Of a stretch of DNA of 64,000 nucleotides, positions 8,682 through 17,475 are shown piece by piece. Both the position numbers and the translations under genes were made by a program. Each line of letters begins with the position of its first letter. The first letter of the stretch is position 1. The notes below the pieces were generated by a model, which made no database searches, was not told the DNA's origin, and was given only the letters and a program-made list of their open reading frames with translations. This stretch comes from CBDDCX01 sp965226925 (GTDB taxonomy: Bacteria; Gemmatimonadota; Gemmatimonadetes; Longimicrobiales; Gaopeijiaceae), in the NCBI GenBank assembly GCA_965226925.1, contig CBDDEN010000010.1, positions 372,001-436,000 of the forward strand. The letters run 5' to 3'.

Positions 8682-10006
8682 CCCCTACCACCCACGAGAT
8701 TCTCGATGTCCTCGGCCCCCACCGGCAACGCGCTCGTCAGCACCTCGTGACCGTCTCCCGTGACGAGGACGTCATCCTCGATGCGCACGCCGATGTCCAA
8801 AAAGTCGCTGGGGACGCCGATCGCTCCGGCCCCGTCGGGTCTGAAATAGAGCCCGGGCTCCACGGTGAGGACCATTCCCGGCTCGAGCACACGAGACTCG
8901 CCTGCGGACGTGTAGGCGCCGACGTCGTGAACGTCGAGGCCCAACCAGTGCGAGGTCTGGTGCGGAAAGAACCGCTTGTAGCTCTCGTCCTCGAGAATCT
9001 CCTCCCGCCCGCCCTCCAGGACGCCCAGCGCCGACAAACCGTCCATCAGCTCGTCGCGGGCCTCCCGGTGGACCTGCGCGACGGTCGTCCCCGGGCGCAC
9101 GGCCTCGACCGCCCGTCGATTCGCCCGAAACACGACCTCGTACACGGAGCGCTGGATGTCGGAGAATCGGCCCGAGGCGGGCAGCGTGCGGGTCACGTCC
9201 GCGGCGTAGAGATCCCACTCGGCGCCCGCATCCACCAGCACCATTTCCCCGTCCTCCACGGTACGCTCGTTCGACACGTAGTGGAGAACGCAGGCGTTGG
9301 GACCCGACCCGACGATCGTGGGATAGGCCGGCCCCCAGGCCCCACGCTTCCGAAACCCCGAGTCGAGCACGGCCTCGAGCTCCCATTCCCCGACCCCGGG
9401 CCGCAAGACGGCGCAGAGGTCGTGATAGGCATCGACGGTCACGGAGGCCGCCCGGCGCAATCGGTCCACCTCCTGCGAGTCCTTCACCAGGCGCATGGAA
9501 TCGAGGATCTCGCCCGGATCCACGATGGACCTCGGTCCTATCCCCTTGCGCGCCCCGCTTCGCCTGGCCGTGCCGAGGGCCTTCACGACAAGGTCCTGCA
9601 CCTGCGATCCCACTCCCATACGGAAGTGGACGCTTTCGGTCCCCGCCAAAAGGTGAGGCAGTCGCTTCTCCACCTCACCGATGTCGTATACCTGGTCGGC
9701 ACCGAAGATCTCCGCGGCTCGCTCGGGACCCACACGCGCCCCGTTCCAACGCTCCGCCTCTTCGTCGCGTGGCTGGACGAAGAGGACGAAATCGCCGTTG
9801 TCTCCCCCCGGCCGGAGGATGGCCAACGCTCGCGGCTCCACGACGCCGGTCAGGTAGAAGAGGTCACTGTCCGCCCGGTATCGTCGCTCCGTATCCCGCG
9901 ACTTGAGCGATACCGGGGCGGCCGGAAGGACGAGGACCGAGCCCTCGAGTGCATCGAGAGCCCGCTCGCGCCGGACGCTGAAGGCGTCCGGCGAGAATCC
10001 CAGCAT
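8678..10006 (-). CDS. Xaa-Pro aminopeptidase, M24B family
   Basis: About 442 residues. The aminopeptidase P N-terminal domain (about 1-130; RYRADSDLFYLTGVVEP is characteristic) precedes a pita-bread metallopeptidase domain. All five metal ligands are visible: two Asp in VLVDAGAEWDLYAADVTRT, His in HQTSHWLGLDVHD, Glu in LTVEPGLYF and Glu in GVRIEDDVLV. It removes N-terminal residues preceding proline. I prefer the ATG at 10006; an in-frame GTG at 10081 would add 25 Arg/Pro-rich residues, and neither start has a clear ribosome site. Its stop overlaps the start of the MTHFR-like gene by 4 bp. Confidence 0.9.
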   Translation of the reverse strand: MLGFSPDAFSVRRERALDALEGSVLVLPAAPVSLKSRDTERRYRADSDLFYLTGVVEPRALAILRPGGDNGDFVLFVQPRDEEAERWNGARVGPERAAEIFGADQVYDIGEVEKRLPHLLAGTESVHFRMGVGSQVQDLVVKALGTARRSGARKGIGPRSIVDPGEILDSMRLVKDSQEVDRLRRAASVTVDAYHDLCAVLRPGVGEWELEAVLDSGFRKRGAWGPAYPTIVGSGPNACVLHYVSNERTVEDGEMVLVDAGAEWDLYAADVTRTLPASGRFSDIQRSVYEVVFRANRRAVEAVRPGTTVAQVHREARDELMDGLSALGVLEGGREEILEDESYKRFFPHQTSHWLGLDVHDVGAYTSAGESRVLEPGMVLTVEPGLYFRPDGAGAIGVPSDFLDIGVRIEDDVLVTGDGHEVLTSALPVGAEDIENLVGGRG

Positions 10007-10103
10007 GGGTTCTGTGCGGTGGCTCAAGTCTCGTCTCCGGGGTTTCGGTCGGCCTGCGAAAGTAGGGGGCTTGCGAGCCACCCCACAACCGGAGCGGTGA
10101 CTG

Positions 10104-10123
10104 GATGTGACCCGATGTGACCC
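10104..10123. repeat. tandem 10-bp repeat GATGTGACCC
   Basis: Two perfect adjacent copies of GATGTGACCC lie between the divergent aminopeptidase and lipoprotein genes, 70-90 bases upstream of the lipoprotein start. A related AATGTGACCCC occurs at 11387, upstream of the ECF sigma gene. The arrangement suggests a regulator site, but that is inference. Confidence 0.4.
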
Positions 10124-10192
10124 TTTCCGCCGATCCCTCGTCTAGTACACAGCCTCGAAACGGAAAGACACTGACTTCATAAGGAGCGAACC

Positions 10193-11251
10193 ATGTACAG
10201 AGCACCAGCTTCCAGCAGCGGAGCCCCGGGATTCGTGATGTTGATCGTCATCCTTTGGGGAGCCATACAGATGGTCGGGTGCACCGACACACCGAGCGCC
10301 CCCGGCCTCGACAACCTGCCTCCGATCGACGATGTGGAAATCGAGATGGCGACGGATCCCGATCTCGCCGCGTCGCTCATCGAAGACGTATCCAGCTTCA
10401 TGACCGCAAACATGACGGCCGCGGCCTCCTTGGAGATCTCGACGGCCGAGAGTCTCTTCAGCCAGGCCCGCGTCGAGTTGCCTCGGGGCGACTATGAGCG
10501 AGTCCGCGCTTTGGGCGACCAGGCCCGCGAAGCGCTCGGCCGGGGTCTCGCACGAGGACGCGATCGTTCCAGCCTGGACAACTACATCGACCGCGCCAGA
10601 CATCTGCGCCGGCGATTGGCGGCGGGTGACACCGACGACTTCGATCGTCCCGCCGACTTGGCGCGAGACCTCGATCGCCTTCTGGGTGATGCGACGGCCG
10701 CCCTCAACCGAGGCGACGACGCCGCCGCCGGAAAACGGGTGGTCGAGGCGCACGAGCGTGCCGACCGCAGCCGTGCCCGGCGCCATGACGGAGATCCCGA
10801 GAAGGGGGCTCGCCTCGCGGTGGCCATGGCGGCGCAGGCCGTGGAGCTCGCCAACCGTCTCCTGAACGGTACAGAGATCACCGAGCGCCAGCAGCACCTC
10901 CTTGACACCGCGGCGCGCCTGGCGGCGTCTTCGGCGGAGGCCTTCCAGAACGGGCATTTCCGGCAGGCCATCATGCTCGGCCAAAAGGCGGTGAGCGTGT
11001 CGCTGATGGCGGTCGTCCGACCGGACGGCGTCACGGACGAGGAGGTCAGCGCTCTGATCGAGTTGGCCGAAGCCGAGCTCGAGGCCGCACGGGCCGCGCT
11101 GGCGCTGGAGCCGAACGAGGAGCTCCAGAAGCTGCTCAACAGAGCGGTCGCAGCCTTCGAGACGGGCGTCCAACACATCGAGAACGGCAACACTCGCGGC
11201 ATCCAGCTGGTCTGGAGAGCCGCCGTGGTGGGTGCCGTCATCGCCAGCTGA
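10193..11251 (+). CDS. predicted helical lipoprotein of unknown function
   Basis: A 352-residue protein with a near-ideal ribosome site (AAGGAG, 7 bases upstream). A hydrophobic N terminus ends in a plausible lipobox, IQMVGC, followed by TDTPSAP, so it is probably an outer-membrane lipoprotein. The rest is rich in Ala, Arg, Glu and Leu with heptad-like helix patterning and no Cys. Several stretches resemble each other loosely (RVELPRGDYERVRALGDQAREAL; AALNRGDDAAAGKRVVEAHE; AFQNGHFRQAIMLGQKAV), each a 'filled, then grows by small steps' helical hairpin of the TPR kind. No family was recognised. A strong hairpin follows the gene. Confidence 0.7.
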   Translation: MYRAPASSSGAPGFVMLIVILWGAIQMVGCTDTPSAPGLDNLPPIDDVEIEMATDPDLAASLIEDVSSFMTANMTAAASLEISTAESLFSQARVELPRGDYERVRALGDQAREALGRGLARGRDRSSLDNYIDRARHLRRRLAAGDTDDFDRPADLARDLDRLLGDATAALNRGDDAAAGKRVVEAHERADRSRARRHDGDPEKGARLAVAMAAQAVELANRLLNGTEITERQQHLLDTAARLAASSAEAFQNGHFRQAIMLGQKAVSVSLMAVVRPDGVTDEEVSALIELAEAELEAARAALALEPNEELQKLLNRAVAAFETGVQHIENGNTRGIQLVWRAAVVGAVIAS

Positions 11252-11304
11252 CGCACCCCGGATCAGGACGAACAGAGTGTCGTCGGGTGACGGACGCCAT
11301 CGGC

Positions 11305-11338
11305 AGCGCCGGGGGGAGCGAACCGCCCCCCCGGCGCT
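11305..11338 (+). terminator. 12-bp GC hairpin after the lipoprotein gene
   Basis: AGCGCCGGGGGG (11305-11316) is perfectly complementary to CCCCCCGGCGCT (11327-11338) around a 10-base loop. It lies 54 bases after the lipoprotein stop and about 110 bases before the sigma gene. No T run follows, so it may be a terminator acting without a U tract or an RNA-stabilising hairpin. Confidence 0.55.
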
Positions 11339-11446
11339 CGCCGTAGGTACCCACCACGGCCTCCGCACCGCACGATCGTTCGCCGGAATGTGACCCCGAG
11401 CATGTTTTCCTCGTCTATCGTATGGGGCCCCGATACCTTTCCCTCA

Positions 11447-11995
11447 ATGTCAGCAGACGAACGCAGCGACGGCGAGGTGGTCCGGGAGATCCTCGGTGGG
11501 CAGCACGAGATGTACTGCGTGCTCGTTCGCCGGTATCAGGATGTTCTGTACAAGCACGCCTACCGAATGGTGGGCCGGGCGGACGACGCCGCCGACATCG
11601 TGCAGAGGACCCTGGTGAGCGGCTTTCAGAAGTTGAACCGCTGCCGTGACCCCGAGAGGGTGGGCGGCTGGCTGTTCCGAATCGCCGCGAACCTCTGCAA
11701 GGACTTCTTGAAGAGTCCGCGCAGAGGCGACCTCTCTCTCGAGGGAGCGTCGGCGACGGTCATCGACCGATCGAGCCCCGACGCGGACCTGGAACGAGAG
11801 GAGATGAAGGAACGGGTTCGGCAGGCATTGGACCGGTTGAATCCGGAACAGCGTGAGGCCTTCGTGCTGAAGCATCTCGAAGGCCGATCGTACGAGGAGA
11901 TGGCGATCCTTTTGGGCGCGTCGAAGTCGGCCCTGAAAATGAGGGTACTGCGAGCCCGAGAGGAGCTCCAGTCACTGCTTGAGGTGTACCGATGA
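11447..11995 (+). CDS. ECF-type RNA polymerase sigma factor
   Basis: A 182-residue sigma-70-family protein with only regions 2 and 4. Region 2 spans about residues 20-90 (DIVQRTLVSGFQKLNR and GGWLFRIAANLCKDFLK); region 4 about 120-175 (LNPEQREAFVLKHLEGRSYEEMA, with an LGASKSALKMRVLRARE recognition helix). I use the ATG at 11447; an in-frame ATG at 11390 would add a tail not seen in ECF factors. The stop overlaps the next start as ATGA, tying it to a membrane protein that is probably its anti-sigma factor. It likely directs its own operon. Confidence 0.9.
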   Translation: MSADERSDGEVVREILGGQHEMYCVLVRRYQDVLYKHAYRMVGRADDAADIVQRTLVSGFQKLNRCRDPERVGGWLFRIAANLCKDFLKSPRRGDLSLEGASATVIDRSSPDADLEREEMKERVRQALDRLNPEQREAFVLKHLEGRSYEEMAILLGASKSALKMRVLRAREELQSLLEVYR

Positions 11996-12606
11996 GCACA
12001 GACTTGAATACCTACCTGGACGGCGAAGGGGAGTTCGAGGATCTGAGCCCCGAAGCCCGGGCCGAAGCCGAGGCGTGGCAGCGGCTCACGGCGGTGCTGA
12101 AGGCGGACGAGCCGAAACAGGCGCCGCCGTGGATGGAGAACGCGGTCATGAGCGAGATCGCGTTGGCGCGTGCGCCGAAGGAGAGCGTATTCGATTGGCT
12201 GCTCCGGCCGCGCACCATCCGCATGTCTCCGCTGACGAGTCTGGCCCTGGCCGCCGCCGCGGTGGCCGTCGTGGCTCTCCTGCCGGAGAGGGCATCTCTC
12301 ACGCCCGACCCCGGTCCCATCGCCGTCACCGAGATCCTCGTGGAATTCTCGCTGGAGGCGCCGGGAGCCACCACGGTCGCCGTGGCCGGGGACTTCAGCG
12401 GTTGGGAGAGCGACTTCGTCCTGGAGGACGCGGACGAGGACGGCATCTGGACCGGGCGCATCCCGGTAACGCCGGGCCTCCACAAGTACATGTTCGTCAT
12501 CGACGGTACAAATTGGGTGACCGACCCCCGCGCGCAGCGATATTCCGACGACGGATTCGGCAACCGCAACGCGGTCCTGGCCGTCGCACCCCCGTCGTCG
12601 CTGTGA
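11992..12606 (+). CDS. probable anti-sigma factor with a C-terminal CBM48-like glycogen-binding domain
   Basis: 204 residues. The N-terminal cytosolic part (about 1-75, acidic, without a zinc-finger His/Cys set) is followed by one TM helix (about 80-97, SPLTSLALAAAAVAVVALL) and an extracytoplasmic domain (about 110-200). That domain has the AMPK-beta/isoamylase-N pattern: VAVAGDFSGWES, then a Gly-rich turn, WTGRIPVTPGLHKYMFVIDG and a trailing NRNAVLAV. Position directly behind an ECF sigma gene with ATGA overlap and single-pass topology argue for an anti-sigma factor whose outer domain may bind a glycan or the downstream CBM48 protein. The CBM48 assignment is by pattern; sigma binding is inferred. 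Confidence 0.75.
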   Translation: MSTDLNTYLDGEGEFEDLSPEARAEAEAWQRLTAVLKADEPKQAPPWMENAVMSEIALARAPKESVFDWLLRPRTIRMSPLTSLALAAAAVAVVALLPERASLTPDPGPIAVTEILVEFSLEAPGATTVAVAGDFSGWESDFVLEDADEDGIWTGRIPVTPGLHKYMFVIDGTNWVTDPRAQRYSDDGFGNRNAVLAVAPPSSL

Positions 12607-13778
12607 ACCCGATGACCCGGCGTATCGTGGACGGTCCCGTCCTCGCGAGGACGGCAGGAGTCCTCCTGCTGATGGCGGCGCTCGGTCCCGTCGGTGCGTC
12701 CGGCCAGTGGGGAGACGTGCGCCTCGAGGTCGGCGGATCGAGGGCGTTCGCCGCCGCCGGCACCGACCTCGACGCTTCGACGTACCTCACGCTCGGTCTT
12801 CAGGCCGACCGCTGGACACCGTCGGGTAGCGGCGTGTTCGCCGGTGTCTTCGGGGGCATGGCCACCGACTCGGTCGGCGGCGACTGGGGGAGTCTGCTCC
12901 TGGGCGGCAAAGTCGTTGCGGGCGCGGGCGGACCCGTGGAATTCAGCCTCTCGGGCTCCGCGTACGGCTTCGCCGTGGGTGAGCCCTACGTCTATGAAGC
13001 CGTCACCGCCTCGGCCCGGCCGGAGGTGCGCATCCCGGTGGGCCGCGCCGCCCTGGTCCTGTACGGGGAGGGAGGCAAGGGCTCGTCGACCATCGAGTTT
13101 CGGCAGACCGCTCACGTGAGGTCGTTCACTCAGGACCTCTGGCACTACGGAGGTGGTCCCGAGCTGCAGCTGCGCCTGGGCAGGGCCGTCGCAGCGGCAT
13201 CGTTCGGAGTGCTCGAGACCGAGGGTGGGACCTATCGAAGGGGCGAGTTCCAACTCCGCTCCGCCGGAAGGAACGGATCGCTGGTCGACGCCGTCCTGAG
13301 GGTTTGGGAGACGCCTCTGGGGACCGAGACGACCGGAAGCGTCGCCTTGACGATCCCCGTGGGCGGCCCGAACTGGTTCGCTCAGCTGGTGGGTGGCCGT
13401 ACCGACCCCGACCCATTGGTGCAGAGCGAGCCCGGCGGGCAGGGTGGGCTCGTGATAGGACGCCGGCTGGTCCGATTCGGCCGGAGCACGGGCACGCCGG
13501 TGGTGGCCCTGGGGCAGATGCCGGGTGGGGGAGCGACCGCCCTCTTCCGCATGGAGAATCGAGACGCACAGCGCGTCGACGTTCTCGGTGATTTTTCGAG
13601 TTGGGAACCGCAGGCCATGGCTCGCGACGGTCGAGCCTGGATCCTGGAGATTCCGTTGACGACCGGTACGTACCACTTCGGCTTTCTGGTAGATGGAGAG
13701 TGGTTCGTGCCCGACGCAGCCCCGGGTCGGGTGAGCGACGACTGGGGACAGATGAACGCTACGATCGTGGTCCCATGA
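12603..13778 (+). CDS. secreted protein with probable beta-barrel core and C-terminal CBM48-like domain
   Basis: 391 residues from the GTG at 12603, which overlaps the previous stop as GTGA; an ATG at 12612 in frame is equally possible. A signal peptide (ARTAGVLLLMAALGPVGASG) is followed by about 260 residues of alternating polar/hydrophobic, Gly-rich strands like a small outer-membrane barrel. The last 85 residues repeat the CBM48 pattern of the upstream gene: VDVLGDFSSWEPQAM, then WILEIPLTTGTYHFGFLVDG. Two consecutive genes with the same terminal module suggest a shared ligand or direct contact. Function unknown. Confidence 0.75.
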   Translation: MNPMTRRIVDGPVLARTAGVLLLMAALGPVGASGQWGDVRLEVGGSRAFAAAGTDLDASTYLTLGLQADRWTPSGSGVFAGVFGGMATDSVGGDWGSLLLGGKVVAGAGGPVEFSLSGSAYGFAVGEPYVYEAVTASARPEVRIPVGRAALVLYGEGGKGSSTIEFRQTAHVRSFTQDLWHYGGGPELQLRLGRAVAAASFGVLETEGGTYRRGEFQLRSAGRNGSLVDAVLRVWETPLGTETTGSVALTIPVGGPNWFAQLVGGRTDPDPLVQSEPGGQGGLVIGRRLVRFGRSTGTPVVALGQMPGGGATALFRMENRDAQRVDVLGDFSSWEPQAMARDGRAWILEIPLTTGTYHFGFLVDGEWFVPDAAPGRVSDDWGQMNATIVVP

Positions 13779-13792
13779 AGGAGGGACTCAAA

Positions 13793-14509
13793 ATGACGTC
13801 CAATACGAGGATGGTGACGACCCTGGCGCTGTTGGCCCTGGTGGCCGGCGGCTCGGGCGGTGACGTGTTCGGGCAAGATCAGGCGCAGCGGGTACGCGAC
13901 ACCTATTCCCCGGAGGCCGCAGCCGAAATCCAGGCTCTCGTCGACGAGGCCGCCCGCAGCGGAATCCCGACGACGCCTCTGTATGACAAGGCGCTCGAGG
14001 GGGCCGCGAAGAGGGTCCCGGCCGCCCGTGTCATGCCGGCTCTCCGCGAGTACTCGGGACGCATGCAGCGCGCCCAGGGGTTCCTGGGGGGCACACGCGA
14101 AGTCGCTTGGGTCGTGGCCGGAGCCGACGCGCTGCGTCGTGGGGTGGAGTCGGACGCCCTGACGACGATCGGTCGTGAGGCGGGTGAACGGACCCCGATG
14201 GCGTTGGTGGTCATCGGCGACCTCGTGGAGGCCGGGGTTCCCGCCGGGCGAGCCATGGAGGTCATGCAAGAGGCGCTGGCGCGGACGTCGGGCGAGGACG
14301 GTCTGCTCGAGGTGCCTACGACCTTGCGCCGGCTCGTGCGCGAAGGTGCACTCGCACGGGACGCGGCGGGCGACGTGCTGAGGGCCATGAGGGACGGCGT
14401 GTCGCTGCGGCAGGTACGCCACCGCGTGCCCGGCCGATCGGATTCGCGGCCGCAAGCACGGCCCATCCCACAGGGGTCGGACCCGACGAGGGTCAGGCGC
14501 TCAGGGTAG
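13793..14509 (+). CDS. secreted protein of unknown function in the sigma/CBM48 operon
   Basis: 238 residues. The ribosome site AAGGAGG (13778-13784) sits 8 bases before the ATG at 13793 and favours it over an in-frame ATG at 13775 that overlaps the previous stop. A signal peptide (residues 1 to about 27, ending DVFGQ) precedes an all-helical Ala/Arg/Glu-rich body with repeated 'T/R-P-x-x-R-V/AMEV' helices (VPAARVMPALREYS; VPAGRAMEVMQEAL), suggesting tandem helical units. The C-terminal 35 residues are basic and Pro-rich. No family recognised. Last gene of the operon; it runs 9 bp into the convergent S9 peptidase gene. Confidence 0.7.
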   Translation: MTSNTRMVTTLALLALVAGGSGGDVFGQDQAQRVRDTYSPEAAAEIQALVDEAARSGIPTTPLYDKALEGAAKRVPAARVMPALREYSGRMQRAQGFLGGTREVAWVVAGADALRRGVESDALTTIGREAGERTPMALVVIGDLVEAGVPAGRAMEVMQEALARTSGEDGLLEVPTTLRRLVREGALARDAAGDVLRAMRDGVSLRQVRHRVPGRSDSRPQARPIPQGSDPTRVRRSG

Positions 14510-16613
14510 CTCGAACGTGATGGCCGGCGCCTGTTCGACGAGCCCGTGGCGGAACCAGCTTCGAATCCGTTCCAGGCGATCCACCAGCAGCCACGGCTCG
14601 CCGGTTCGCGAGAGCCCGTGTGAGGACCGTGGATATCGAACCAATTCCACGGGCACTCCCAGCTTCTTGAGGGCCATGAACCACTGTTCCCCATCGCCGA
14701 TCGGTGTCCGGAAGTCGTTCTCACTGTGGATGATGAGTGTGGGGGCCGTCACGTTCTCTACGTAGGAGATGGGTGAGAGACGTCGATAGAGCGCGCGCCG
14801 CTCCCACGGATCGCCGTAGAACTCGTACCGTGTGAGCCCCTGAGCGTCGGACGATCCCCACCAGCCCTCCCAATTGGCGATGGAGCGAGAGGTCACCGCC
14901 GCGTGGAAACGATCCGACGTCGCCGTCAGCCAGTTGGTCATGAATCCCCCGTAACTTCCGCCGGAGACCCCGAGCCTGGACGCATCGGCGTCGGGATACT
15001 TGGCCAACGCCGCATCCACCCCAGACAGGAAGTCCTCGCTGTCCATCACACCCCACTGGCCTCGCGTGGCGTACTTGAAGTCGTGCCCGTACGCGCTCGA
15101 TCCTCGCGGATTGGAGTAGAGGACGAAGAATCCGGCCGCGGACAAGACGTGGAAGGTGGGGAAGAACGTGTTGCCGTAAGCGCCGTGGGGTCCTCCATGG
15201 ATCTTTAGGATCAACGGGTACTTCCGCCCCGCCTGATAGTCCACCGGCTTGACGACCCAACCCTCGATCTCGACACCGTCGCCCACGGTCCAAGTGAGAC
15301 GTTCGGGCGCCACGAGGGCGACCTGAGACATCCAGTCCCGGTTGAGCGACGTGGCCTGCCGCTCGCCGGTCCCGTCACCTCGGGCCACGAAGAACTCGGT
15401 GGGTGAAACGGCGTCCGTAGCGGTGTAGGCCATGATGTGCCCGAGGTCCGAGAACGAAATGCCGCTGAGCCGGCGCTCGCCTCGGGTCACCTGTGTGACG
15501 GGGCCACCCGCGGCGGGCACCCGGAAGAGGTGACGGTCGCCACCGATCGACGCCTCGAAGAGAAGCCCGGTTCCGTCGGCGGTCCATTCCGGAGGCCCGG
15601 GGTCCAGGTCCCAATCGGCGGTGAGGTTGACGGGAACACCCTCGAAGCGGCCGTCGGCCCCGATGTCCACCACCACGAGATCCTGGGGCGCTCCCCGCTC
15701 CGACGTGTACTGGAACGCCAGCCGCCCGCCGTCGGGCGACGGTGCCGGCGACGTCTCGGAACCGGGGTTCTCTGTGACGCGGCTGACGGAGCCGTCGGTC
15801 ACGCGAGCCACCCAGATGTCTTGCGTAAGGTCTTCGTTGGTTTCGTCGTGCTGAAGCTCGTCTCCGGCGAAGAAGAGAGAGCGGCCGTCGGCGGACCAGC
15901 GCACGTTCGACTTGTTGAACGGAAGCTCGGTCAGACGACGGGGCGACCCACCCTCCGCCGAGACCAAATACAACTGGTCGGCGACCTCCACCGAAGGATC
16001 CGGACGCAGCGTCTGAGTCCCGTCGCTCTTGTACCGACCGGAAGTGATGACGTGGCCGTCGAAGCGCTCGGCGTCAAGCGTGCGCGAGACGGCGTCGGGA
16101 GCGATCCACCCCTCCCGGTCCTCGAGGGCCGAATCCTCGGGCTCGGCCAGGTAAGCGATCCACTGGCCGTCCCGGGACCACACCGGATCGCCACGTACGC
16201 CCGCGACGTGGAAGGCCTCCCCCCCCGGCCCCATGACCCGGACGAACCACGTCGAGTTCGGATCCTCCCCCCGGGCCGAGGTGAAGGACAGCAGAGACCC
16301 GTCGAACGACCAGATGGGAGAGTGGGCATCCTCCGTGGGGTCGGTGAACCGGTAGGCCTCACCGTCCGGACGCCCGTTCTCGAGAGCCTGCATCCAGACT
16401 GCCCGCTGGCGCTTGTTCTCCTCCTCCAGAACGCGTGTCACCGTGAAGGCGACCAAACTCCCCGGCAGGAGACACCGCCACGTCGGACACCTCGACGATG
16501 TCGTAGTAGTCCTCGGGCTGGAAACCCCGCTGCTGGCCGACGACGGGAGCCAGGACCCCGAACGCCAGAGTCAGCAGAGTCAGGCCGAGTCCACTCTTCG
16601 GGATCACGCTCAT
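14501..16613 (-). CDS. secreted S9 family prolyl-oligopeptidase-type peptidase, frameshifted near the 5' end
   Basis: Two frames make one protein. From the ATG at 16613 (GGAG just upstream) a signal peptide and mature start (GFQPEDYYDIVEVSDVAVSP) are read, then the frame is lost at 16455-16458 and the rest continues from 16456 as LVAFTVTRVLEEEN to 14501. Dropping one A from AAA at 16455-16457 joins them into about 703 residues. Residues to about 420 form a WD-like propeller (repeated WSxDG motifs); the rest is an alpha/beta hydrolase with Ser in GVSGGSYGGFM, Asp in HSENDFRTP and His in RSSHGLS. Such enzymes cleave short peptides in the periplasm. The frameshift may be real or an assembly error; the downstream part shows no other decay. 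Confidence 0.88.
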
Positions 16614-16922
16614 AGTCTCCGTCTCACGCCGGTAGCGGTGGGTGTCTCACCGGGCGTCCGGTAGATCGCACAAGGAAGCCGCTTCACACCCGCGGAGCGG
16701 ATCGATTCGCGGCCAGCAAATCTATGTGGCATAGGCACTCGCCTCAAGCATCCCGGCTTCATCGTCGTGCCCGCCCGGGGAGCGGATCCCGGGAGAGGCT
16801 CGGACGACATCGATGGGGTCCCCAAATGCAAGGCCGATGCCAGCGGGCGCAAGCGAACCCGAATATGGCTACCTTGCCGGGAGACCGAGCGTTCCGATCC
16901 CGTGAAGGATCGAGGTACTGGG
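16614..16922. other. intergenic region between the S9 peptidase and the interrupted gene
   Basis: About 309 bases between divergent genes. No gene is supported here, although an open frame in phase with the downstream gene extends back to 16767. A small dyad, CTATG/CATAG (16722-16734), is the only structure I see. Promoters for both genes are expected. Confidence 0.4.
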
Positions 16923-17291
16923 ATGGAGACACGATCGAAAGCCGACGCCTTCCGATTCGGGCGAGTACTTTGCCTGGCCCTCGTCATGATCGCCTTGGCG
17001 CTGCCGCGACCCTCCCTTACCGCACAGCTACTCGGCGGAACGTTGGTCGAGGAGGCCAGCGGGGTCCCAGTGGACGGCGCGGCAGTGGTCCTGCTCGACG
17101 AGGCCGGCAGCCAGATTTCCTGGCGACTTACCGACCCGGGCGGCCGCTTCAGCTTCGTTCTCCAGCGCGGCGGTACCTTCAGGCTCCGGGCGGACCGCAT
17201 AGGCCACGCGAGCGCGCTGTCGGACCCGATCCCCGTGGAAGCCGACCAAACGGTTCGGTATCGCCTCGAGATTCCCGTGGAGGCGATCGTA

Positions 17292-17295
17292 CTGG
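17292..17295. repeat. target-site duplication CTGG, left copy
   Basis: CTGG immediately before the left inverted repeat; the matching copy is at 18495-18498. Keeping one copy restores the interrupted reading frame exactly. Confidence 0.88.
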
Positions 17296-17340
17296 GGAGG
17301 GTCTGAACAACCCCCATCTTGGGAGGAACGCGATCGGTTG

Positions 17341-17364
17341 CGGTTCGAAGATCCGGTTCGAAGA
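17341..17364. repeat. two copies of CGGTTCGAAGA inside the IS end
   Basis: CGGTTCGAAGA occurs at 17341-17351 and 17354-17364, about 30 bases inside the left end of the element. Subterminal direct repeats can be transposase sites, but this is only a suggestion here. Confidence 0.5.
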
Positions 17365-17475
17365 CCTATCGGAGCGATGAAGTGCTGGCTGGCGCGCCGG
17401 AGAAACGGTCCGAACCGTCAGGAAGTCGCTTCGATGTGTCCGGCTCCCGCCCTCGGGCGGTCCATGGGCCGCGCG

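Noticed and set aside
8669..10120. 483-residue open frame on the plus strand
   Set aside because: Antisense to the well-supported M24 peptidase; no motif.
12012..13676. 554-residue open frame on the minus strand
   Set aside because: It lies antisense to three genes with signal peptides and recognisable domains, has no family pattern, and has the composition of a shadow in GC-rich DNA.
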